NCBI GenBank assembly: GCA_037443945.1
Contig: JBBINH010000006.1
Location: 34,471-98,470 of the forward strand
From: SSF26 sp037443945
Lineage (GTDB): Bacteria; Chloroflexota; Anaerolineae; J102
DNA: 64,000 bases
Direction: 5' to 3'
In this document: positions 15,191 to 24,114 of the stretch, one piece after another
Layout: each line of letters begins with the position of its first letter
Position numbering within the stretch: position 1 is the first letter of the stretch
Program-made: the position numbers and the translations under genes
Notes under the pieces: generated by a model
The model's database searches: none
Told to the model about the DNA's origin: nothing
What the model saw: the letters and a program-made list of their open reading frames with translations, nothing else

Positions 15191-16939
15191 CTACACGAGC
15201 AGGGGGATGGGGGTAGCGTTGGGCGCAGGCGGCGCCGTTGTCCGTCGTGACGGCACACCCCCCTGGAAGCGAAAGGCCCAGGCCTCGTCGCAAGCGCCAC
15301 AGGTCAAACAACCGGCGCTATCGGGCGGACAATGGGGGCCAACCTGGGCGCGAGCGGCCAACCGCCATTCGTAGTGGAAGAAGGCATCGCGAACGCCGCT
15401 GCCAACAATCGCCCAGGGAGACACGTCCAGCGGATGACGCGCGCCCAGGAACTCCTCCCGCGTCAGGCCATGCCGGGCCATGGTCTCCCAAAAGGCGGCT
15501 ACGCTGAGCTGAGGCAGATCGAGCAAGACGGCGGCCAGCCGGCGATCCCCACGCGCCAGGACGCCCTGAACCGCCATCCAGGCCGGCGAATCGGCCCGCA
15601 CGGCGACCTGGAGTCGCCCCATGTGCTTCTGGATATAAGCCTGACGCTGCTGGAGCGTCTTCTCATCGGTCATGGCCATCCATTGGAAGGGCGTATGGGC
15701 TTTGGGCACAAAGGGCGTGGCGTTGATGGCCATACGCCGTTTGAAGATGCTGCGGGCTTTGACCACAAACGCCACCAAGGCCTCGATGTCTTCCTGGGTC
15801 TCCGTGGGATGGCCGATCATAAAGTAGAACTTGAGCTGAGGAAAGCCCAGCCTTTGGGCCCATTCCACGGCCTCTAAGAGCTGAGCTTCGCTCTGGGTCT
15901 TGCTGATCACATCCCGCAGCCGTTGGGATCCGGCTTCCGGGGCGATGGTCAGGGTTTGCGTGCCCCCCGCCCGCATGGCCTTGAGCAACGGTACCGAGAT
16001 GGGGTCCACCCGCATCGAGGAGACGCTGATGGCCGCCCCACGTTCGGCCAGCGCAGTGGCCAGTTCATCGATTTGGGTATGGTCGGAAACGGCCGCCGAA
16101 ACCAGGCCGATGCGCCGGCCATGGCGCAACCCCGCTTCGGCCCATTCCAGCAGGCGTTCCAGGGGTTGTTCACGTGGCGGACGATAGACATATCCGGCCA
16201 GACAGAAGCGACAACCGCGGCCGCAACCACGCGCAATCTCGATGAGATGCATCTCCCCGAATTCGGTTTCGGGGGTATAGAGGCTGCTCACAGGCGGATA
16301 CCGTTCGAGATCGCGCACCCATAACCGTTCGATACGCCGCCGGGGCGGGGTCTGCTCGGCAATAGGGGGGACCAGCGCCGGCACATATACACCGGGAATG
16401 CGGTCCAGGGCGGCCAACAACTCGGCCCGCGGGGCCTGGATGGCCTCACGCCAGAGCGCCACCAACGTGTCGAGTACTTCCTCGCCCTCGCCGATCACGA
16501 TGGCATCGAAAAACGGGGCCAGGGGTTCCGGGTTCATCGTCACGCCGGGGCCGCCGGCGATGAGCAGGGGCCATGTCTCGTCGCGATCCCGCGCCAGTGG
16601 TGGGAAACCGGCCTGGCGCAACATGGCTACAACATGGAAGTAATCCATCTCGAAGGAGATGGTAAAAGCCCACACGGCAAATTCGTCCATCCGGCGTCCG
16701 GATTCCAGACTGAGGAGCGGTTTGCCCGCCGCAGCCGCGGCTTTGTCCCAAAAGACCCGTTCACAAACCACATCGGGATGGGCGTTGAGGCGCCGATAGA
16801 GAATCTGCAGCGCCAGCGAACTCATGCCGACGTAGTAGGTGTTGGGAAAGGCAAGGGCAACAGGCAACCGACCGCCCCAGTCTTTGTAGACCGTGCCGGT
16901 TTCACGACTCAACAAGGTAGCAAAAGGCGAGCGACTCAT
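15191..16939 (-). CDS. B12-binding-type radical SAM protein (TIGR03960-like)
   Basis: A 582-residue protein. Residues about 20-200 resemble a cobalamin-binding-like domain (ALAFPNTYYVGMSSLALQILY, PLLIAGGPGVTMNPEPLAPFFDAIVIGEGEE). The radical SAM core begins at EIARGCGRGCRFCLAGYVYRPPRE, with a CX3CX2C cluster motif, followed by LTIAPEAGSQRLRDVI and LKFYFMIGHPTETQED. A C-terminal Cys pair sits in GCLTCGACDEAW. Members of this group often sit next to, or are fused to, a DUF2344 protein in the TIGR03960/03936 pairing; no such partner is seen here. The reaction is unknown. It lies about 50 bases after the M16C protease gene on the same strand. Confidence 0.82.
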   Translation of the reverse strand: MSRSPFATLLSRETGTVYKDWGGRLPVALAFPNTYYVGMSSLALQILYRRLNAHPDVVCERVFWDKAAAAAGKPLLSLESGRRMDEFAVWAFTISFEMDYFHVVAMLRQAGFPPLARDRDETWPLLIAGGPGVTMNPEPLAPFFDAIVIGEGEEVLDTLVALWREAIQAPRAELLAALDRIPGVYVPALVPPIAEQTPPRRRIERLWVRDLERYPPVSSLYTPETEFGEMHLIEIARGCGRGCRFCLAGYVYRPPREQPLERLLEWAEAGLRHGRRIGLVSAAVSDHTQIDELATALAERGAAISVSSMRVDPISVPLLKAMRAGGTQTLTIAPEAGSQRLRDVISKTQSEAQLLEAVEWAQRLGFPQLKFYFMIGHPTETQEDIEALVAFVVKARSIFKRRMAINATPFVPKAHTPFQWMAMTDEKTLQQRQAYIQKHMGRLQVAVRADSPAWMAVQGVLARGDRRLAAVLLDLPQLSVAAFWETMARHGLTREEFLGARHPLDVSPWAIVGSGVRDAFFHYEWRLAARAQVGPHCPPDSAGCLTCGACDEAWAFRFQGGVPSRRTTAPPAPNATPIPLLV

Positions 16940-16989
16940 GCGACGTTCGAAGGTGGGAAGGTATCAACGGGCCGACATGCCAACAAAGA

Positions 16990-19899
16990 CTATAGCACCC
17001 GCGTGAGACTCAGCTCAAGACCGCTGTCGAGCAAGGCCGCTTCCGGGCCGAGGATGACGACATGACCGGCCGTCCTGAAGCCGTGGAGCACATCGGCCAG
17101 AGCACGAAAATCGGCCACCGTGGTGGTCAACACCTCTTCGCGCATCTGCTGGCGAAACGACTCGCTCTCGCCCAACAGGTGGCGTTGCATCGCCACCCAG
17201 CCTTTGGCGTCGGGCAACAGATAGGCATCCATCTGTCCGATGACGCCGATAATGGCCCGGGTCAGTTCTTCGTCGCCGAGATCGATGTGGGCGAGAACGT
17301 CGGCCGTTTCGTCGTACACCGCCAGGGTGGCGGCTATTTGGGGGTCGCGATACGAAACGAAATGGAGCACCCCGGAACGGTGGTCGAACTGACAGGAAAC
17401 ACCATACGCGCCGCCCTGCATGCGCACCCGTTCCCATAGCCGGCCCAGGCGCAGGTAATTGAGGATCACATGGATGGAGCCATGCAGACGATGGCCCAGC
17501 GCATAGAGATCGGCAGCCTTGCCCACGTAGTTGACCTGACCGGGCAGGATCAGCCCTTCGGCCGACGGCGCCGACGGCAACGGCCAGGACGCGGGTTCGG
17601 CAGGAGTGGTCGGCAATTCGTCGAGGAGCGCCTGGAGCTGGGGCTGCACTTGCGACCAGTTCGTTTCGTCCAGGGTGACGTTCGCCACCATGGCCTGACG
17701 GGTCACGAGAAGACGACGCAGGGTCTCCAACCGCTCATACACGGTCGGCCAGTCGGTCTCGATGGCGGCGGCCAGACGGCGCAAGAAGAGCAGGTAGTTC
17801 ACACCATTCATCTGTTCAGCGGCCCAGCCGGCAATGTGAAAATGCCCGGCCAAACGCCCGGCCACCACAGCGGAACCGGCCGGCAACAAGCCGGCTTCCT
17901 GGTTCGCTTTCTCCTCGAGGACGATCTGCCGCAAGCGCTCACGGTCGTCCAGATGCGCGCTCAACAGCACATCGCGCAGAATGGCAAGCAGCTCGCCGGT
18001 TTGCGGGACCATGGCTTTGCCGCGCAAGAAAAGCCAGGCACAGGGTTGTCCGTCTGCGCGTCGCATACCCGTGAACAAGGTCGGAACGATGCCGCCGGTG
18101 TGCATCCCGATCCGTTGGGTCAGAGCGACCAGGTCCTGATCGCCGGCTCCGGTCTCCAAAAGACCACGGGCCAATATGGGGAGGTAGGGCAAGGCGTCCG
18201 GCGGGACTGCCCGCAGGTTGAAGCCGAGATCGAGATAACAAATGCCGTTCGTGAAGAGATCGTGGTAGAGGATGGGCACGCCGCGATAATCGAGCTCGAC
18301 CAGGGGCAGACGTTTGTTGGTGCGGTCCAGATCGCTCAGACGCAACCGCGGGATGGCGGCGAGGGCTTCCGGTGGATCGGGCGTCTCCTGCCACCGGCGC
18401 CGAGCCTCGTTCTGACGACGCAGGTCTTCCCAGGCGGTCGGGGTCAGGGTAGCCCGGACCGCCTCCAATCGCGCCTGTTCCTGCGCTTCCCACGCGGCTG
18501 CCAGATTCGGATCGGGCAGCAGCAGGAGCGTCGTACGATGGGGGTTGTCCAGCAAATAGCGACGGATAAGCGTCTCGAAATAGCGCGGGGTTGCGGCCAC
18601 GGCCTGGCGCAGACGTTCCCAGGGTTCGGCAAAGGCGATCCGGGCTATGGGATCGGCGCCGTAGATCCAGGCAGGCAAACCGCGCCCCAGAAGGGCCAGC
18701 CCACGCGGAAAGCCACCCGTGTTGTATTCGCGCAGTTGGAATTCCACCGTGTGCAGCGAGGCCGCCACCGTGCGCGGATCGATGCCCTGGGTGGCTAAGG
18801 TCTCCAGGGTAGTGAGGACGAGCTGCTCGACGGCCGGCCCATTGGCTTCTTCCACGCCTTTCAGACCGGTGGAAAAAATCGGGTGGGCCAGATCGTCCAC
18901 CAATCCCAGGCCGGTGATGTCTTCGCCCAGACCGGAATCGCTCAGGGCCTTGCGCAAAGGCGACGCCGGTGTGCCGATCAGGATGTGGCTCAGAACATTC
19001 AAGGCCAATATTGCCTCCGGGTCCTCGGTTGGCGGCAACGCCCAATTGACGGTCACGTAGGTTTGCGCTTCTTCGCCGGGCACATAAGGTCGGCGCAACT
19101 GCTGCGGGGCCGCGAAAACGCGCTGCTGCAGGGAGAGCGGCGGGAGAGGAGCCGGCGGGGGATAGGCCGCAGCCGCCTCGCGCAACCAGGCATCCATCCG
19201 GGCCAATCGCGCCTCCGGCGGGTCGTCACCGTAGAAGAAGAGAAGCGCCCGCGCCGGATGGTAGTAGGTCCGATGAAAGGCCAGCAACCGTTCGTAGGTC
19301 AGGTCGGGGATATGACGTGGGTCGCCGCCGGAATCATAGCCGTACACCGTATCGGGAAGCAAGGTCGTCAGGACGGCGGTCTGCAGCAAGTCTTCGGGCG
19401 AGCTATAGGCGCCCTTCATCTCGTTATAGACCACACCGCTATAACGCAGATGTCCGTCCTGGGGTTCGTAATGCCATCCTTCCTGGGCAAAACTTTCCGG
19501 CGTAAGCAGTGGGAAAAAGACAGCATCGAGATAGACTTCGATCAAATTGTAAAAATCTTGCAGGTTCTGACTGGCTACCGGATAAATCGTTCTATCAGGA
19601 TAAGTAAAGGCATTTAGAAATGTTCGCAACGATCCTTGCAAAAGCTCCTTAAACGGCTCTTTAACCCGATAGCGTCTTGATCCACACAGAACGGCATGTT
19701 CCAGGATGTGAGCAACGCCGCTATTGTCTTGGGGAAACGTGCGGAATGTAATGGCAAAACATTTGTTTTCGTCGTCGTTGCTCAACGAGAGGAGTTCGGC
19801 GCCGGTGGCAACGTGCCGATAGAGACGGGCCAAGGTTTTGAGCTCGGGGATCGAGCGTTCGCGCACAAGTTGGAAGCCGTGGATAAGGGTCATGGTCAT
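16990..19899 (-). CDS. M16C zinc metalloprotease, presequence protease (PreP)-like
   Basis: A 969-residue insulinase-family peptidase. The inverted zinc motif HXXEH is HILEH (His64, Glu67, His68) in GVAHILEHAVLCGS, with the following PFKELLQGSLRTFLNAFTYPDRT stretch that is diagnostic of the PreP subgroup. The C-terminal catalytically inactive half contains LGRLWERVRMQGGAYGVSCQ, the usual substrate-clamp R/Y motif. PreP-like enzymes degrade unfolded peptides up to about 65 residues inside the cell; no signal peptide is seen. It is 20 bases downstream of the response regulator gene on the same strand and could be part of the same transcript, although no functional link to signalling is known. 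Confidence 0.9.
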   Translation of the reverse strand: MTMTLIHGFQLVRERSIPELKTLARLYRHVATGAELLSLSNDDENKCFAITFRTFPQDNSGVAHILEHAVLCGSRRYRVKEPFKELLQGSLRTFLNAFTYPDRTIYPVASQNLQDFYNLIEVYLDAVFFPLLTPESFAQEGWHYEPQDGHLRYSGVVYNEMKGAYSSPEDLLQTAVLTTLLPDTVYGYDSGGDPRHIPDLTYERLLAFHRTYYHPARALLFFYGDDPPEARLARMDAWLREAAAAYPPPAPLPPLSLQQRVFAAPQQLRRPYVPGEEAQTYVTVNWALPPTEDPEAILALNVLSHILIGTPASPLRKALSDSGLGEDITGLGLVDDLAHPIFSTGLKGVEEANGPAVEQLVLTTLETLATQGIDPRTVAASLHTVEFQLREYNTGGFPRGLALLGRGLPAWIYGADPIARIAFAEPWERLRQAVAATPRYFETLIRRYLLDNPHRTTLLLLPDPNLAAAWEAQEQARLEAVRATLTPTAWEDLRRQNEARRRWQETPDPPEALAAIPRLRLSDLDRTNKRLPLVELDYRGVPILYHDLFTNGICYLDLGFNLRAVPPDALPYLPILARGLLETGAGDQDLVALTQRIGMHTGGIVPTLFTGMRRADGQPCAWLFLRGKAMVPQTGELLAILRDVLLSAHLDDRERLRQIVLEEKANQEAGLLPAGSAVVAGRLAGHFHIAGWAAEQMNGVNYLLFLRRLAAAIETDWPTVYERLETLRRLLVTRQAMVANVTLDETNWSQVQPQLQALLDELPTTPAEPASWPLPSAPSAEGLILPGQVNYVGKAADLYALGHRLHGSIHVILNYLRLGRLWERVRMQGGAYGVSCQFDHRSGVLHFVSYRDPQIAATLAVYDETADVLAHIDLGDEELTRAIIGVIGQMDAYLLPDAKGWVAMQRHLLGESESFRQQMREEVLTTTVADFRALADVLHGFRTAGHVVILGPEAALLDSGLELSLTRVL

Positions 19900-19919
19900 C
19901 GATCTGGTGGTTGGGGATT

Positions 19920-20570
19920 TTATTGCCGTAATTCAATCAGCCCGGCCTGGATGGCTGCCAACACCGCCTGGGTCCGATTAGGCTGTTTCAATTTGGCCAT
20001 AATATTCTTGGCATGGCTGCGCACGGTCTCTTCGCCGATGTGTAATTGTGCCGCAATCTGTTTATACGTGTTGGGTGTTGCCATCCATTCCAGGATTTCC
20101 CGTTCGCGCGGGGTCAACAACACGGGGGGAGTGCTTTTCGGCTTGTCATGGACGCGGGCAAGAACTTTTTTCAACACCTCGGGATGCAGGTAGGCTTCGC
20201 CGCGCACGACAGCACGTATGGCTTCTACCAAACCGGCCGGTTCGATATGCTTGAGCACGTAGCCCTCAACCCCCATGGCCAATAAATCAAACAAGCAATT
20301 ATCGGTCATTGTGCCTGTCAAGATGATGATCTTGATTTCGGGATTCGATTTGCGTAGGGCGACCGCCATGGCCTGACCGTCCATTTCCGGCATGATCAAA
20401 TCGATCAGGGCAACGTGGGGGTGCAGGTACTGCGCCGCTTGGAGCCCGTCGTAACCGTTTGCGGCTTCGCCCACCACTTCAAAGTCAGGCTCCAGACGCA
20501 AGACCATCGCCAGACCTTTGCGCACGATGGCATGATCATCCACGATAAGAAGACGAATCGGAGCAGACAT
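19920..20570 (-). CDS. NarL/FixJ-family two-component response regulator
   Basis: A 216-residue regulator. The receiver domain (about residues 5-120) has the acidic pair in LLIVDDHAIVRKGL, phosphoacceptor Asp57 in HVALIDLIMPEMDG, the Thr in IIILTGTMTD, and Lys in GYVLKHIEP. A LuxR-type helix-turn-helix (about 145-205) contains LTPREREILEWMATPNTYKQIAAQL and EETVRSHAKNIMAKLKQPNRTQAV. Its start is one base after the stop of the histidine kinase, so the two form a cognate pair. The kinase is divergent from the sHdr cluster, making this protein a candidate regulator of tusA onwards. That is inference. Confidence 0.93.
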   Translation of the reverse strand: MSAPIRLLIVDDHAIVRKGLAMVLRLEPDFEVVGEAANGYDGLQAAQYLHPHVALIDLIMPEMDGQAMAVALRKSNPEIKIIILTGTMTDNCLFDLLAMGVEGYVLKHIEPAGLVEAIRAVVRGEAYLHPEVLKKVLARVHDKPKSTPPVLLTPREREILEWMATPNTYKQIAAQLHIGEETVRSHAKNIMAKLKQPNRTQAVLAAIQAGLIELRQ

Positions 20571-20571
20571 C

Positions 20572-22308
20572 TTATCGGCGGTGGATGGGAAGGGTAACGG
20601 TTATGGAGGTGCCTGCGCCCAGACGGCTTTGGATATGGCACTGGCCACCCAGGGCCTGAGCGCGTTCCTGGATACCTCGCAAACCGAAATGCTCACGGTT
20701 GCGGCTACGCGCCAAAACCAGATCGGGATCGAATCCTTGTCCTTTATCCGTCACGACCAGGCAGACCCGATCTTCCGTTATGGTCAGGGATAACGTTGCC
20801 GCATTGGTACCGGAATGGCGGGCGGCGTTGGTCAAGGCCTCCTGGGCTATGCGGTAGAGGGTGCGCCGCAGGCCTGGGGGCAAATCGTTGAAGTCACCGT
20901 AATGCTCGAAGACAATCTCAAAGGGACGCAAAGAACAGGCGGTCACATAGCTGCGCAGATCGGATTCGAAGAGTTCGAGGGTAAGGGTAGAAGGCCACAT
21001 GTCGAGAATAGACTGGCGAACTTCATTATGGGTATTGCTCGCCAGAGCGCGCAATTCAATCAATTCCTCTTTCACCTTATCAACATGTTCGGGAAGCATG
21101 GTGATACAAGCATCGAGGGAATAAACGATACCGAAGAGGGATTGGGCAACCGTATCATGAAGCTCACGGGCAATGCGATTGCGCTCTGTTTCCACCGCCA
21201 GACGGCGGGCACGGTCAATGCACAAAATAATGGTGCCAAGGGCAATAACAGCCTGATTTGCCACTAACTCCAGTATTTCCTGACGTTCGCCGCCGAATTT
21301 CTCGTCCATATCCAATTCGACGAGCAAGACCCCCACCGCATGCTCTCGCAACCAAAGGGGGTATACATACCAGCGACGGCTCCTAAGCCAAGTATTGAGT
21401 TGAGGATGACTTATAACCAGCTCTTCCGATGTCGTGATGAAAGGCCGGTTATGGAGAATCGCCCGGCATAGTTCGCCGTTTTCCTCATGCAAAGGTAGCG
21501 ACTCCACGGCGGGAAAAGACGATTGATTAGAAGAAAACATCCAATTCTCCAGCTCTTCATGAATGGGATCGACTAGTGCCATAAGCACGCTGGGAAACCC
21601 CAACCGCTCCGTGATCATGTCGAGAAGACACTTTTGCATAGAGCCGATATCAAGCGAAGCTTGCAGAACAGTGATCAATTCGTGGATAATGCGCAATTTG
21701 CGGTATGTAGCGATAAGGTTTTTATGCTTGGTAGCGAGTTCATCACGCGCTAACACGAGCTCGTCATGAGCTTGTTTGATTTTTTGCAATAATACGGCAG
21801 GATAAGCAAGCAACACAGGTAATAGCCAGATAATCGCTAAATGTGTGATAAGTGTGATACTATCCGTTGGAGGCAGTTCATGCGCACGATGGGCCCAAAA
21901 ATCGGCCACAAAATACAGAAACGTGAAAAAGATCGCCGATATCACCGCACCACGCACGTGAAAGAAAAAAGCACTTGCCAGCAACGGACTAAGAGAAAAG
22001 AGATAATAAGGACTATAGGAACCACCACTGATAAAGAGAACAAATGCGCCAAAAATCAGATCAATTCCTATAATAATCGGATATTTTATTATTAATTGAT
22101 TGATGTGGCGAACAAATAAAGAAACAAATAAATTAACAAAAATAATGAATAGAAAAATCCGTAAATTTGACAAAAAAGTAGCTATTTGCGTCTCGTCGGA
22201 TGGCACAAAAAGTGCCAAAGCCGCCACCAACAAAGAGAACCAACGAAACGTTACCAGAAAAAGGAAAACACGACCGGAGTTGAAAAGGGCTTCGAGCTTT
22301 GCAAACAT
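20572..22308 (-). CDS. Membrane histidine kinase (HisKA_3/NarX type) with GAF domain
   Basis: A 578-residue sensor kinase. The first 175 residues contain about six hydrophobic segments, followed by a coiled linker, a GAF-like domain (about 205-360), a HisKA_3 dimerisation domain with phosphoacceptor His384 in RNRIARELHDTVAQSLF, and a C-terminal ATPase domain (ALTNAARHSG, VTDKGQGFDPD, FGLRGIQERAQALGG). The frame opens 27 codons further upstream, but those codons run through a C/G-rich palindrome region, so I used the ATG at 22308. What the membrane and GAF domains sense is unknown. It is transcribed away from the sHdr cluster, sharing its upstream region. The N-terminal 500 bases are AT-rich because of hydrophobic codons. 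Confidence 0.9.
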   Translation of the reverse strand: MFAKLEALFNSGRVFLFLVTFRWFSLLVAALALFVPSDETQIATFLSNLRIFLFIIFVNLFVSLFVRHINQLIIKYPIIIGIDLIFGAFVLFISGGSYSPYYLFSLSPLLASAFFFHVRGAVISAIFFTFLYFVADFWAHRAHELPPTDSITLITHLAIIWLLPVLLAYPAVLLQKIKQAHDELVLARDELATKHKNLIATYRKLRIIHELITVLQASLDIGSMQKCLLDMITERLGFPSVLMALVDPIHEELENWMFSSNQSSFPAVESLPLHEENGELCRAILHNRPFITTSEELVISHPQLNTWLRSRRWYVYPLWLREHAVGVLLVELDMDEKFGGERQEILELVANQAVIALGTIILCIDRARRLAVETERNRIARELHDTVAQSLFGIVYSLDACITMLPEHVDKVKEELIELRALASNTHNEVRQSILDMWPSTLTLELFESDLRSYVTACSLRPFEIVFEHYGDFNDLPPGLRRTLYRIAQEALTNAARHSGTNAATLSLTITEDRVCLVVTDKGQGFDPDLVLARSRNREHFGLRGIQERAQALGGQCHIQSRLGAGTSITVTLPIHRR

Positions 22309-22325
22309 GGCACCGGGAAGCGAGC

Positions 22326-22367
22326 GCAAATCCCCCCCGAGGGGGAGGCAAATCCCCCCCAGGGGGA
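22326..22367. promoter_or_regulatory. Pair of C7/G5 palindromes with 22-bp period between the kinase and tusA (candidate operators)
   Basis: Two near-identical palindromes, TCCCCCCCGAGGGGGA (22331-22346) and TCCCCCCCAGGGGGA (22353-22367), are each preceded by GCAAA and repeat with a 22-bp period, about two helical turns. Their centres are about -64 and -43 relative to a start predicted from the tusA -10 box, the geometry of class II activator sites. They end 86 bases upstream of tusA and lie 23 bases before the kinase start codon. The binding protein is unknown; a plain structural role cannot be excluded. Confidence 0.55.
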
Positions 22368-22390
22368 ATAGTCGGCGAGTCGCAAGCACT

Positions 22391-22396
22391 TATACT
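22391..22396 (+). promoter_or_regulatory. -10 box of the sHdr cluster promoter
   Basis: TATACT lies 37 bases before the tusA ATG. No -35 consensus is present at the right spacing, which fits activator-dependent transcription. A strong AAGGAGG (22421-22427) follows six bases before the tusA start codon. Confidence 0.45.
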
Positions 22397-22433
22397 TCTT
22401 AATTGTAAAGTAATCCGCTCAAGGAGGCCTAAA

Positions 22434-22670
22434 ATGGACATCAAAGAAGACTTGGTTCTTGATTGCACCGGTCTGCTTTGTCCGTTGCCTGTTGTGAAGA
22501 CCTCGAAGGCCATCAAATCCCTTCAGATCGGGCAAGTCCTGAAAATGATCGCCACGGATCCGGGAGCGCCGCCCGATATGGAAGCCTGGAGCCGCCAGAC
22601 AGGCAACGCCTTGCTTCTCTCCCTGCAGGAAGGAGATAAATTCGTTTTTTACATCCGTCGTTTGAAGTAA
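22434..22670 (+). CDS. tusA: TusA-family sulfur carrier protein
   Basis: A 78-residue sulfur carrier. The active-site cysteine is Cys16 in the signature LDCTGLLCPLPVVKTSKAI (CPxP), and a second cysteine, Cys11, lies five residues earlier. TusA accepts sulfane sulfur as a persulfide and hands it to downstream enzymes; in sHdr-type sulfur oxidisers it delivers sulfur to the heterodisulfide-reductase-like complex. It is the first gene of the cluster, with a near-perfect Shine-Dalgarno AAGGAGG six bases upstream, and the DsrE3A gene follows after 12 bases. The open frame extends further upstream through the palindromes, which I read as non-coding. Confidence 0.92.
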   Translation: MDIKEDLVLDCTGLLCPLPVVKTSKAIKSLQIGQVLKMIATDPGAPPDMEAWSRQTGNALLLSLQEGDKFVFYIRRLK

Positions 22671-22682
22671 TAGGAGGCTACG

Positions 22683-23207
22683 ATGGCCCGATCCGATCCG
22701 AACGCCCCGAAGCGACTTGCCCTTATCGCTTCGAAGGGCACCCTTGATTGGGCTTATCCCCCGTTTATTCTCGCCACGGCTGCCGGTGCCATGGGGTGGG
22801 AGGTGGGCGTCTTCTTCACCTTCTACGGGCTACTGTTGCTGAAACCGAAAATCACCGCTGCTGTAAGCCCGCTGGGCAATCCGGCCATGCCGATGAAGAT
22901 GCCGTTTGGGCCCGGTGGTTTTCAGCAGATCAACTGGCCCATTCCGCAATTGGTGATGGCCAATGTACCCGGTTTCAATGCCCTGGCGACCACGCTGATG
23001 AAGCAAACGTTCGAGAACAAAGGGGTAGCCACCATTGAGGAATTACGCCAAATGGCCATTGATCTTGATGTTCGTTTGATCGGCTGTCAGATGACCATGG
23101 ATGTCTTTGGCTTCAGGCGCGAGGACTTCATTCCGGAATGCGAGATCGGCGGAGCTGCCACCTTCCTCGAATACGCCGCCGATGCTGATGTCCAACTGTT
23201 TATCTGA
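22683..23207 (+). CDS. dsrE3A: DsrE3A-type sulfur transferase
   Basis: A 174-residue DsrE-family protein with an N-terminal LALIASKGTLDWAYPPFILATAAGAMGWEV and the conserved cysteine in LIGCQMTMDVFGF (Cys135), the presumed sulfur-carrying residue; Cys153 is a second candidate. The GPGGF and LMKQTFENKG regions also match the DsrE3A subgroup found beside sHdr genes in sulfur oxidisers. In that setting DsrE3A passes thiosulfonate or persulfide sulfur to or from TusA. AGGAGG precedes the start. The pairing with tusA upstream and a second DsrE protein downstream supports a sulfur-relay role in the cytoplasm. Confidence 0.85.
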   Translation: MARSDPNAPKRLALIASKGTLDWAYPPFILATAAGAMGWEVGVFFTFYGLLLLKPKITAAVSPLGNPAMPMKMPFGPGGFQQINWPIPQLVMANVPGFNALATTLMKQTFENKGVATIEELRQMAIDLDVRLIGCQMTMDVFGFRREDFIPECEIGGAATFLEYAADADVQLFI

Positions 23208-23233
23208 ATTTCATTCAAGAGTAAGCGAGCAAT

Positions 23234-23629
23234 ATGTGGAAAACTAACGATCCCGATATCAAGAAGATTCTTTATGTCCAAACACATGGTGAAAAAGATC
23301 CGGAACGCACGGCCACTCCCTTTTTTCTGGCCACGGCCGCTGCCGCGATGGATAACGAAGTGGCCATCTATTTCACGATGAACGGCCCTCAGTGCGTGGC
23401 AAAAGGGAATGGTGAGAAAATTATCATCCCTCGCAAAAACGGTGGAGGCAAGCCACTGGCCTATTTTATCAATCAGGCGCGTGAAGCCGGGGTGCGCTTT
23501 CTTGTCTGTCAACCTTCGCTCGATCTGCATGGCTATACCATGGAGGATATGATCGAAGGCGTGGAAATGATCGGAGGTGCAGCTTTTAACGATATGGCCT
23601 GCCATGCGGATGCTATAATCGCATTTTAG
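23234..23629 (+). CDS. DsrE-family protein, DsrE3B-like
   Basis: A 131-residue DsrE-fold protein with KILYVQTHGEKDPERTATPFFLATAAAAMD and the cysteine-bearing FLVCQPSLDLHG (Cys92), plus two other cysteines (Cys54, Cys123). DsrE3B proteins accompany DsrE3A and TusA in many sulfur-oxidation loci and are presumed sulfur carriers, though their exact partner is not settled. It lies 27 bases downstream of dsrE3A and runs almost directly into the first lbpA gene (two bases between stop and ATG). The assignment to the 3B subgroup rather than another DsrE branch is from context and motif similarity only. Confidence 0.75.
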   Translation: MWKTNDPDIKKILYVQTHGEKDPERTATPFFLATAAAAMDNEVAIYFTMNGPQCVAKGNGEKIIIPRKNGGGKPLAYFINQAREAGVRFLVCQPSLDLHGYTMEDMIEGVEMIGGAAFNDMACHADAIIAF

Positions 23630-23631
23630 GA

Positions 23632-24114
23632 ATGACATCACAAGTCATTTTTGTCAATAGTTGCATCATTCTATCGGATTTATATTATAAGATCGAAGAA
23701 CATCTATGGTTGCGTATAAATGACGATAAGAGTATAACTCTCGGCTTTACAGATGTGGCCCAAACTACCGCCGGCAGGATACTGATCGTAAGTTTTCGTC
23801 CTGTCAACGCTTATTACAAACAGGGTAAAGCCATCGCCATCGTTGAAAGTGCCAAATGGCTTGGCCCCGTGCGGGCCCCGATGAGCGGAACTCTGGTCGC
23901 CGTCAACGAGATGTTGCTCACCGATGCCGGACTGATTAACCGTAGCCCCTACAAAAAAGGTTGGATTGCCCGCTTTCAACCCGATGATCTGACAGCAGGC
24001 TTACAAGCGTTCGTAACCGGAGAGGAAGCGGCGCGTGCTTACGAGATGTTGATGAAACGTCGAAATCTGGATGATTGTGTCCACTGCGAAGGCTATGAGT
24101 TCCCCGATGATTGA
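23632..24114 (+). CDS. lbpA1: Lipoate-binding protein LbpA, copy 1
   Basis: A 160-residue GcvH-like lipoyl-carrier protein. The lipoyl lysine is Lys75 in IVESAKWLGPVRAPMSGT, with the usual ITLGFTDVAQTTAGRI upstream and LINRSPYKKGWIARF downstream. LbpA proteins differ from glycine-cleavage GcvH and serve in the sHdr sulfur-oxidation pathway, where the lipoamide arm is thought to carry sulfur/electrons. Two cysteines form a CX2C near the C-terminus (Cys149, Cys152, in DDCVHCEG), a feature shared with copy 3 but not copy 2. The N-terminus (MTSQVIFVNSCIILSDLYYK) departs from the RGCxIPED start of the other copies. It overlaps the thioredoxin-like gene by eight bases. Confidence 0.85.
   Translation: MTSQVIFVNSCIILSDLYYKIEEHLWLRINDDKSITLGFTDVAQTTAGRILIVSFRPVNAYYKQGKAIAIVESAKWLGPVRAPMSGTLVAVNEMLLTDAGLINRSPYKKGWIARFQPDDLTAGLQAFVTGEEAARAYEMLMKRRNLDDCVHCEGYEFPDD

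Noticed and set aside
21780..22300. AT-rich stretch as a horizontal transfer island
   Set aside because: It coincides with the transmembrane N-terminus of the histidine kinase, rich in Ile/Phe/Lys codons. The same applies to 1270-1510 in the cNMP/PH protein.
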